Assembly: GCF_009863025.1 (NCBI RefSeq)
Contig: NZ_WWIR01000660.1
Span: 1-33,151 of the forward strand
Origin: Streptomyces sp. SID4985
Lineage (GTDB): Bacteria; Actinomycetota; Actinomycetes; Streptomycetales; Streptomycetaceae
Reading direction: 5' to 3'
DNA length: 33,151 nt
Every line of letters starts with the position of its first letter. Position 1 is the first letter of the stretch. Positions 13,896 to 19,737 of the stretch are shown here, one piece after another. The position numbers were made by a program, and so were the translations under genes. The notes beneath the pieces were generated by a model, which made no database searches, was not told where the DNA came from, and was given only the letters and a program-made list of their open reading frames with translations.

Positions 13896-14815
13896 GGGGC
13901 TTCTCCTTCCGCGCCGTAATAGCCATGACGCAACCGGAACCGCATGGGATCGGTGCCGCTCGCCCGGATGTGCTCGACGATCGTCGATCTCAGCGGCTCG
14001 GGCAATCCCCTGCCGTGTTCCTTGGTCCACTCGACGGAGCCGAAGAGCTGGGCGGCGCCGTCGAGTTGAGCCGGGCTCGGGGTCTGGGCCACCAGTGCGG
14101 CGATGACGTGGTCGGGGTGTTCGGCGAGCAACTGCCGCTGCACCGTCAGGTCGTACCACATCAGGCCGCCGGTCGACTCCCTGGCGGCTGTCCCCGCCCA
14201 GGCCAGCAGGGCGCGAGCCCGCTCGATCCCCTCGGGGTAGTGGTGGCGGGTCAGAGCGGCGAGTCGGTCCTCAGCGTCTGGCGCTCTGTCCGGCGAGGCT
14301 TCGCGACCTGGCAGTCGGGCCACGTCCTCGGCCGCATCGGAGAGGCCGGGCGGCGCCGCATGTACCCAACGCATCCGGCGCCGTTCGCTCTCGGCCCGCT
14401 GAGCAGCCAACTCCGCCTGGGCATCCCGCGATCCGGTCAGGCCGCGCTCGGCGAGCCATTCAGTGAGCGCCGGACCGTCCCGCAGGTCGGCGTCGAACGC
14501 GCCGACGCTCCGAAGGCCGGTTTGGTGGTGAAGCGTCCAGCAGGCGATCTGCTCGCCATCCGAGTCGTACACCATGATCGTCGGTCGGCCCGCACACCGG
14601 CACCGGTCCCCGGTCCCGCCGTCCACGATGGCCAGCCGCCGGGCCAGGTCGGCGATCTCCGCACCGGTCACCACGGTCCGCGCCCGGTCGGCGACGTCCA
14701 CCTCGTCGGGGGATGCCTCGACGATCACGACGTGCTCCGCGCGGTTCAGCACTTCCAGCAACCGCGCCGTTGTCGGTGCGTCCTGGGCCGCGGCGTCGTA
14801 CCAGTCGAAGAACAT
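13892..14815 (-). CDS. Uncharacterised 307-residue protein with a CRCAG motif
   Basis: I do not recognise a named family. The N-terminal third (residues 1-110) looks like a small alpha/beta domain: FFDWYDAAAQDAPTTARLLEVL, then strand VVIVEAS, and TGDRCRCAGRPTIMVYDSDGEQIACWTLHHQTGLR, where the closely spaced Cys could bind metal. A charged helix follows (QAELAAQRAESERRRMRW). The C-terminal half is helical (LLAWAGTAARESTGGLMWYDLTVQRQLL; DGAAQLFGSVEWTKEHGRGL). No signal peptide or membrane helix is visible, so it should be cytoplasmic. It is 36 bases after the HIT gene and overlaps the DUF402 gene, placing it firmly in that operon. The ribosome site is weak. Confidence 0.75.
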   Translation of the reverse strand: MFFDWYDAAAQDAPTTARLLEVLNRAEHVVIVEASPDEVDVADRARTVVTGAEIADLARRLAIVDGGTGDRCRCAGRPTIMVYDSDGEQIACWTLHHQTGLRSVGAFDADLRDGPALTEWLAERGLTGSRDAQAELAAQRAESERRRMRWVHAAPPGLSDAAEDVARLPGREASPDRAPDAEDRLAALTRHHYPEGIERARALLAWAGTAARESTGGLMWYDLTVQRQLLAEHPDHVIAALVAQTPSPAQLDGAAQLFGSVEWTKEHGRGLPEPLRSTIVEHIRASGTDPMRFRLRHGYYGAEGEAP

Positions 14816-14851
14816 GCCCGCGAGGGTATCGAGCGGTCCGCCGCAGGCGGT

Positions 14852-15319
14852 TCAGCCGAGGAGTTCCCGCACGCGGTCGCAGATCCGTTCCACCTGCGCC
14901 GGGTCCGGGAAGCAGCCCGCCTTGCCCATCGCCAACTGGAGTTCTGGACCTGAGGCGTTGAACCGGGTCATCGTTTCGCGGTCCACAGGCTGGACGACGA
15001 AATGGATGTGCCCTGGCACGCCGCCGCTGTGCGACCACAGGCACACATAGACCTGCTCCGGAGCGGTCGCCTCGGTGACGGCGGCGCTCACTCGTCGCAG
15101 CAGAGTCCCCAGTTCAGCGGCTTCCCGCGAGGTCAACTCGGCGACGTGCAGCACATGCCGAAGCGGCTTGACCACGAACGTCCCCAACCCCAGCGGTCCG
15201 ACGCAGTGTTCGACAACCCACCTGTCGTCACGCAGTACTTGGCCGCCGGGCAGTGGGGCCGTCCCAGCCGTGAGCGCGCAGGCCAGACAGCTCTCGGCGA
15301 CATCGTCGGCTCCGCTCAT
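14852..15319 (-). CDS. HIT-family (histidine triad) protein with a two-His motif
   Basis: The 155-residue protein begins with a Cys-x-x-Cys zinc pair (C11, C14; ESCLACAL), followed by the HIT fold (GTFVVKPLRHVLHVAELTSREAAELG; YVCLWSHSGGVPGHIHFVVQP). The defining triad H-x-H-x-H is reduced to H104-I-H106-F-V: the first two histidines, including the position of the usual nucleophile, are kept and the third is Val. HIT proteins hydrolyse or transfer nucleotides from nucleoside phosphoramidates or dinucleotides. The ATG at 15319 has GAGGGAG five bases before it; a GTG two codons upstream is too close to that site. It heads a leftward operon with a hypothetical protein, a DUF402 protein and an isomerase-fold protein. 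Confidence 0.88.
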   Translation of the reverse strand: MSGADDVAESCLACALTAGTAPLPGGQVLRDDRWVVEHCVGPLGLGTFVVKPLRHVLHVAELTSREAAELGTLLRRVSAAVTEATAPEQVYVCLWSHSGGVPGHIHFVVQPVDRETMTRFNASGPELQLAMGKAGCFPDPAQVERICDRVRELLG

Positions 15320-15772
15320 GAACACTCCCTCGATTCCGAACAGCCGGACGACCGATCAACGAGGCAACCGGGCAACCGGGCAACCGGGCAACCACACGCT
15401 CACCATGACAGGCATCCGATCGCGGAAACCAGCCCCGCCCCATCGCATGATTCCGGCCACTCGAACCGCACCCCGTCCCCGGCAGAGGGCACGAACAGCC
15501 GTTTCCTCGACGCCTCGTGACTCGTTCCTGTCTCCCCGCACCGGGCCGAATACCGACGTCGGCCCTCCACTCGGTTGGCCCCGTCCCGCCCCCGCGACAT
15601 AAAGTCGATCTTGGTCGGCCCGGGCAACCTTTTTGCAGGTCAGGGGCCATCACCACACGTGGAGCAGGGCGGCGCGACGGCAGTCGTGCGGGTCCCGCTC
15701 CCGTCCCCCCACAGAGAACAGTCACAAAGACCGGCACGTCACGACGACGGGTCGGTTCAGGAGGTCCAGCAC
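15320..15772. other. Divergent intergenic region between the HIT operon and the CoA-ligase gene
   Basis: No supported gene lies in these 453 bases; ORFs seen in several frames lack ribosome sites and coding bias. It should hold the promoters of both flanking transcription units. It contains the 8-bp tandem repeat at 15364-15393 and a 10-bp palindrome CCGACGTCGG at 15553-15562, neither with a known role. Confidence 0.5.
15364..15393. repeat. 8-bp tandem repeat, GCAACCGG x 3.75
   Basis: Three exact copies of GCAACCGG (15364-15387) are followed by GCAACC. Such short arrays expand and shrink by slippage and may alter promoter spacing for the HIT operon. Confidence 0.85.
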
Positions 15773-17332
15773 ATGTCCGATGTCGCCCCCCGCTTCCGCA
15801 GCCATGTGGAGGACATCCTCGAGGGCCTGCGGGACGAACCCTGCAGGGAAGCGCTCGTGCACGGTGGTCGCCGTATCACCGCCGGGGAGTTCCACGACCT
15901 CGTGCACCGGATGGCGTGGGCGCTTCAGGCGCAGGGAATCGAGCGGGGCCAGACGGTCACCCTGCTCAGCGGCAACCTGCCCGAGGCGATCGCGCTGCGG
16001 TACGCCGCGAATCTGATCGGCGCGCAGGTCAATCACCTCTACGGCAAGCTCTCGGCGGACGTGCAGGCCGCCATCGTGCGTGACGTGGAGACCCGGGCGC
16101 TCGTGGTCGATCCCCGGATGAGCGGCCGAGCGGAGGAGATCGTCGAGGCCGTCGACGTGAAGTCGGTGCTCACCCTCGGACCGGCCGGTACCGCTCAGGA
16201 CGCGCCCGGCGACCAGGACCTCCTCGCCCTGGCCGCCCTCCAGTCCCCCGAGCCCTTCCCCAGCCAGGCCGAGCCCGACGCCGTCTGCGCCATCCGGCAC
16301 ACCGGCGGCACCACCGGACACCCCAAGGGGATATGCACCACCTACCGGCAGGTGCAGGAGCTGCGTACCGCGCGTCCGGACGACGACGGCAGCACACCGC
16401 CCCGGCAGCTCATCGTCACCACCATCGCGCACGCGGCCGCCATGCTCGCCGACGGTGTGCTGGAGACCGGCGGCACCGTCGTCCTGCTCGACGACTTCGA
16501 GCCCGGCGAGGTGCTCGACACCATCGAGCGCGAGCGCATCTCCCACATGTGGCTGCTGCCGCCCCTGCTGTACCAGCTCCTGGACCACGCACACATGGAG
16601 CGCACCGACACCTCTTCGCTGCGCCAGGTGGTGTACGGCGGCTGCCAGGCGTCCCCCACCCGGATCGCCGAGGCGGTACGGCGCCTGGGTCCGGTACTGA
16701 TGCAGGGCTACGGCCAGAACGAGGCCGGGATCATCAGCATCCTCTCCCCCGCCGATCACGACCCGGACCGCCCCGAGCGGCTGCGCACCGCGGGTCGGAT
16801 CGTGCCCGGCGTGGACGTGGAGATCCGCGACGAGGACGGCAACGCACTGCCCAACGGGGAGCACGGCGAGATCTGCGTCCGCTCCGCCATGGCGATGGAG
16901 GGCTACTGGAAGCAGCCCGAGCTGACCGCCGAGGTCCTGAAGGACGGCTGGCTGCACACCGGTGACATCGGCTTCCGCGACGACGACGGCTACCTCACCG
17001 TCGTGGACCGCATCAAGGACATGATCGTCGTGGTCGGCGGCCATGTGTACACCACCGAGCTCGAAGACCTGCTCAACAGCCACCCGGACGTCCGGCAGAG
17101 CGCGGTGTTCGGCGTCCGCGACGAGGACCGCATGGAGCAGGTCCACGCCGCCGTGCTGCTCGCCCCCGGCGCCACCACCGGCGCGGACGAGCTGCGCGCG
17201 ATGGTCCGGGCGGCGCGCGGCGCGATGTACGAGCCCGCCCGCATCACCTTCCCGTCCGAGCTGCCCCTGACCGACGTGGACAAGCCCGACAAGAAGGAAC
17301 TGCGCCGCCGCGCCACCGCCCCGACGGACTGA
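15773..17332 (+). CDS. AMP-dependent acyl/aryl-CoA ligase (adenylate-forming enzyme)
   Basis: The 519-residue enzyme is a stand-alone member of the ANL superfamily, which activates a carboxylic acid as acyl-AMP and transfers it to CoA. It shows the P-loop HTGGTTGHPKG (residues 176-186), YGQNEAG, the motif WLHTGDIGFRDDDGYLTVVDRIKDMI and the hinge/C-terminal segment VVGGHVYTTELEDLL, ending with PLTDVDKPDKKELRR where Lys504 is the expected catalytic lysine. The length matches medium- or long-chain acyl-CoA synthetases; the substrate cannot be told. The ATG at 15773 follows AGGAGG by eight bases, an excellent ribosome site, and longer starts are rejected. It appears monocistronic, with a hairpin terminator just downstream. 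Confidence 0.93.
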   Translation: MSDVAPRFRSHVEDILEGLRDEPCREALVHGGRRITAGEFHDLVHRMAWALQAQGIERGQTVTLLSGNLPEAIALRYAANLIGAQVNHLYGKLSADVQAAIVRDVETRALVVDPRMSGRAEEIVEAVDVKSVLTLGPAGTAQDAPGDQDLLALAALQSPEPFPSQAEPDAVCAIRHTGGTTGHPKGICTTYRQVQELRTARPDDDGSTPPRQLIVTTIAHAAAMLADGVLETGGTVVLLDDFEPGEVLDTIERERISHMWLLPPLLYQLLDHAHMERTDTSSLRQVVYGGCQASPTRIAEAVRRLGPVLMQGYGQNEAGIISILSPADHDPDRPERLRTAGRIVPGVDVEIRDEDGNALPNGEHGEICVRSAMAMEGYWKQPELTAEVLKDGWLHTGDIGFRDDDGYLTVVDRIKDMIVVVGGHVYTTELEDLLNSHPDVRQSAVFGVRDEDRMEQVHAAVLLAPGATTGADELRAMVRAARGAMYEPARITFPSELPLTDVDKPDKKELRRRATAPTD

Positions 17333-17351
17333 CACCCGGACCCCGGTCCGA

Positions 17352-17385
17352 GCCGCCCCGCGCCGCCCACACGGTGCGGGGCGGC
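17352..17385 (+). terminator. Terminator hairpin after the CoA-ligase gene
   Basis: A GC-rich stem of about 14 pairs (17352-17365 with 17372-17385, one G-U) with a 6-base loop begins 19 bases after the stop codon. Confidence 0.75.
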
Positions 17386-17723
17386 CCCATGTCCACTGCC
17401 TGGCAAGGGGCTTGGGACGACACGGACGTCAACACCCGCTTACACAACCGCATTCAGGCAACAGCGGCCAACAACCTGCTCGTCTCGGTCATGGAACCGG
17501 TCGACGGCCGACTACGTCGTGGCGAGGACCGCGTGACGCCGCCCCGACGCCCTGACGGAGAGACGAACGCGTGAGCCACTCATGACCACAAGCGGAATCG
17601 CTTATGTGTTTTATCGGGGGGCTGTTGCGCCGTTTGCTCTGTTTCCGGTCACCTGTTGGCTATTCTCTTGCGTTGCCGGGATCGATGGTTCGGGAATTTC
17701 CGTTCCGGCGAGAGGGGTTGCTC
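17386..17723. other. Gene-free stretch before a small hypothetical gene
   Basis: GC content drops here and no ORF has both a ribosome site and Streptomyces codon bias. An ORF of about 66 codons starting in the terminator was rejected. The stretch presumably contains the promoter of the gene at 17724. Confidence 0.4.
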
Positions 17724-18002
17724 GTGCTGTTCGTGCACGGAGCTTCGGTGACGGCGGTGGTCCGCGGCAGTACTGGTGAGCCGGTGGTGTTGATCTCGGA
17801 ACAGCCGTTTCCGGGGGCTACCGGGTCACACCGGACGGATTTGATCAATACTGATTTGGCCAATGCGGCCCGCGCCGTTCTGGACGCGGCGGAATTCCGC
17901 GTGTTCGAGAGAGTGACGGCGGGGTGGGGGACGGGAGTTCCCGACAGGTTCGTGACTATGGACGGGGATGTCCTGTCCGTGTTCGAGGTGCGGGTCGACT
18001 GA
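17724..18002 (+). CDS. Small uncharacterised protein (92 aa)
   Basis: From the GTG at 17724, which follows AGAGGGG by six bases, the product is about 92 residues: VLFVHGASVTAVVRGSTGEPV... RTDLINTDLANAARAVLDAAEF... FVTMDGDVLSVFEVRVD. It reads as a small alpha/beta cytoplasmic protein with no signal or membrane helix. An in-frame ATG at 17685 has no ribosome site. Codon third positions are less GC-rich than in neighbours (GAT, AAT, ACT, TTG codons), which suggests recent acquisition. I do not recognise a family. It ends at a shared bidirectional terminator opposite the secreted protein gene. Confidence 0.55.
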   Translation: MLFVHGASVTAVVRGSTGEPVVLISEQPFPGATGSHRTDLINTDLANAARAVLDAAEFRVFERVTAGWGTGVPDRFVTMDGDVLSVFEVRVD

Positions 18003-18051
18003 CGATTCGGCCTGCCACGCACTCACAAGCGAAAACGTTCCCCGCATGACG

Positions 18052-18090
18052 GCGCCGCCCGCCACCGGTCCTTCCGGTGGCGGGCGGCGC
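18052..18090. terminator. Strong bidirectional terminator
   Basis: A perfect 17-bp stem (18052-18068 with 18074-18090) has the 5-base loop TCCTT. It sits between the convergent genes at 17724-18002 and 18105-18410. Confidence 0.88.
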
Positions 18091-18104
18091 GGGCCTTCTC
18101 CGGA

Positions 18105-18410
18105 CTACCGGCGCCAGCGCGGGAAGCAGTCCCGGTAGTTGTCGTAGCGGTCCCAGCCGTTGCGGTGGTCGCAGTGACGGCGCCAGTCGTCGTAGCGGCG
18201 GCAGTCGCGGCCGTTGTAGTGGTAACGACCGTGGCGGTAGTCGTCGTTCCGCCAGTGGTCGTGGTTCTGCGCGGGCAGCGTGCGGTACGCCGATGCCACC
18301 GGGGTCGAGGCGGCGGAGATCGGAGCGGCGGCCGCCTGCGTCGAGAGCGGCACCACGACAACGCCGGCCGTCAAGACTGCTCCGGCCACCGCCTTAGCGA
18401 AGGTCTTCAC
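18105..18410 (-). CDS. Small secreted Arg/Asp/Tyr-rich protein (101 aa)
   Basis: The 101-residue product has a clear signal peptide (MKTFAKAVAGAVLTAGVVVVPLSTQAAAA, residues 1-29). The mature part of about 65 residues is dominated by Arg, Asp, Tyr, His, Asn and Trp (NHDHWRNDDYRHGRYHYNGRD, RYDDWRRHCDHR) and has three Cys, so one is unpaired unless it dimerises. It resembles small secreted actinobacterial proteins of unknown role; the composition suggests binding to polyanions, cell wall or metal. The start is GTG at 18410 with AAAGGA six bases upstream. Confidence 0.8.
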   Translation of the reverse strand: MKTFAKAVAGAVLTAGVVVVPLSTQAAAAPISAASTPVASAYRTLPAQNHDHWRNDDYRHGRYHYNGRDCRRYDDWRRHCDHRNGWDRYDNYRDCFPRWRR

Positions 18411-19084
18411 CTAAATTCCTTTCGGACATCAGGGTTTCGGGTTCGGCCCTGTTGATGCGGCTGACGCTACATCACCTTTCTCGCGCCTCAGGCAAGTCTC
18501 ACGAGCGCCCGCTTTTCGCGCGGTGCTTTGACGTGAGTACGGAATCAGCAGCTCAGCGCCGGGTTCGAGGGAATTGCCTCCACACCCCTGACGATTCGAC
18601 ACCGAGCGTCCGAGCAGGTGAATTTACGGAAGCCCCGCCTGCTTCACCGCAGCTGACCAACGGTGATCGCCGACGTGAATACGGCCACTTCATCGCCCCG
18701 CCTATCGCGGAGTATCGCATCGAGAAAACAAATGGTCGCCGACAGGAGGGCGCGCCGATATCGCCCTATGCATTTCGAGGTACGCCCACGGTCGCCCGAC
18801 GGCCCGTCACTTCCGTTGCCTCCCAGGCGAACCGCGCCAGCCCCAGCGACCGACGTGTCGGCGTGGCGGAGGCACCCCCACGACCTCCCGCCCCCACCCA
18901 CACCGCCTCCCACCACCCAAGGGAACAGAGTGTCTATTTTGAAACTATGTCCGATATAGAGGATTTGCACTGTCAGATCCCTTTCGGCTACTGTCCGACG
19001 CCTCCGGACGAAACGTCCAGAGACTCTGGACAGCGAGTTGGCTGTATCACTGCGCGTTCCCTTCTCGCAGGCTCGCCGTTCAGA

Positions 19085-19122
19085 CCCCTGTGACCGGGCT
19101 CCTTATGGCCCGGTCACAGGGG
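19085..19122 (+). terminator. Perfect 15-bp hairpin in the peptide-gene leader (terminator or attenuator)
   Basis: Arms 19085-19099 and 19108-19122 are exact inverted repeats with loop TCCTTATG. No gene ends just upstream, so this is more likely a leader structure or attenuator of the downstream peptide gene than an ordinary terminator. Confidence 0.6.
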
Positions 19123-19157
19123 AAGCAGGGCCGCGAACCGGTTCGTCCGCCGCTGTC

Positions 19158-19193
19158 CGCCGGCTCGCCCGCTACCCCCTGGGCGAGCCGGCG
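19158..19193 (+). promoter_or_regulatory. Second leader hairpin (13-bp stem)
   Basis: Arms 19158-19170 and 19181-19193 pair exactly around a 10-base loop, and flanking TGTCC/GGACA can extend the stem with a bulge. It lies 114 bases before the peptide start codon and 35 bases after the preceding hairpin. Confidence 0.55.
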
Positions 19194-19306
19194 CGGCGGC
19201 GGACACCAGGGAGCGGAGTGACAGGACAGGCGGGGTCGCCCATACGTCCCCAACGCGCCAACTCCTTTCACATACAGATCCGTTCAACGATGAAAGGTGC
19301 ATCCAG

Positions 19307-19519
19307 ATGAACATCGACCAGCTCGAGGCCGAGACCGCCGAACTGCTTCCGTCCCGCGAGGCGCTGGGCCGGTTCTCGTTCAACCTCACCAAGCTGACGA
19401 GCGTGACCAAGAAGGTCGCGACCATCGACGCCCACAACGAGTCCGCCGCGGTGAACCAGTACTCGCCGCTCGCCGTGGCCCAGTCCTCGGCCGCTCAGGG
19501 CATCAGCGTCCACCAGTAA
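19307..19519 (+). CDS. 70-residue putative precursor peptide (RiPP-like)
   Basis: The peptide has a charged, helix-forming N-terminal half (MNIDQLEAETAELLPSREAL, then GRFSFNLTKLTSVTKK) and a C-terminal half rich in small and polar residues (NESAAVNQYSPLAVAQSSAA, then QGISVHQ). This leader/core contrast, the ELLPSREAL segment and the absence of Cys, signal peptide or membrane helix are typical of precursors of ribosomally made, processed peptides. It is followed by strong hairpins and then by an M50 membrane protease with a PqqD-like domain, a partner expected to bind and cleave such a precursor. AAAGG lies nine bases before the ATG. I do not recognise a named family, and the precursor role is an inference from shape and neighbours. 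Confidence 0.75.
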   Translation: MNIDQLEAETAELLPSREALGRFSFNLTKLTSVTKKVATIDAHNESAAVNQYSPLAVAQSSAAQGISVHQ

Positions 19520-19525
19520 CAAGCC

Positions 19526-19572
19526 GGGCGGTGCGAGGAAACGGATCTGCCCGGCCCGTCCTCGCACCGCCC
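19526..19572 (+). terminator. Hairpin directly after the peptide gene (partial terminator)
   Basis: A perfect 14-bp stem (19526-19539 with 19559-19572) with a 19-base loop starts six bases after the TAA. Such hairpins after precursor genes commonly let the peptide be made in excess over downstream processing genes. Confidence 0.75.
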
Positions 19573-19580
19573 TCCCGAGT

Positions 19581-19666
19581 GCTGCTCGACAGCAGCGGGC
19601 TCTGCCCCTGCGTAAACGGTTCTCCTTCGCGCCTGCCCACGGGTACGGCCGCGGAGGAGAACCGTT
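19581..19666 (+). promoter_or_regulatory. Two further hairpins between the peptide and protease genes
   Basis: GCTGCT-CGAC-AGCAGC (19581-19596) is followed by a 17-bp stem with one G-U pair (19615-19631 with 19650-19666, 18-base loop). With 19526-19572 they fill most of the 218-base gap. They may stabilise or terminate the peptide transcript, or regulate the protease gene. Confidence 0.6.
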
Positions 19667-19737
19667 CGGGCATCACCCCCCGGGCGCGGAGTACCGGCTC
19701 ACGCGCCCCATCGACTTCCCCCGCAGTGGAGATCACC

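Larger units (their letters stand above)
18411..19306. other. Long non-coding, lower-GC, hairpin-rich region upstream of the peptide gene
   Basis: Nearly 900 bases carry no convincing gene: ORFs on both strands (for example 18452-19093 plus and 18644-18970 minus) lack ribosome sites and codon bias. The right half is rich in inverted repeats. GTCCAGA-GAC-TCTGGAC lies near 19015-19033 and two large hairpins lie at 19085-19122 and 19158-19193. The left side should hold the promoter of the secreted protein gene, and the right side the promoter and structured leader of the peptide gene at 19307. Confidence 0.5.

Noticed and set aside
15553..15562. 10-bp palindrome CCGACGTCGG as an operator
   Set aside because: Short GC palindromes are frequent by chance here and it is over 200 bases from the nearest start.
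17374..17574. 66-codon plus-strand ORF after the CoA-ligase gene
   Set aside because: It begins inside the terminator hairpin, lacks a ribosome site and has no coding bias.
18452..19093. 213-codon plus-strand ORF in the long intergenic region
   Set aside because: Amino-acid composition and codon use look random, there is no ribosome site, and it reads through the leader hairpin.
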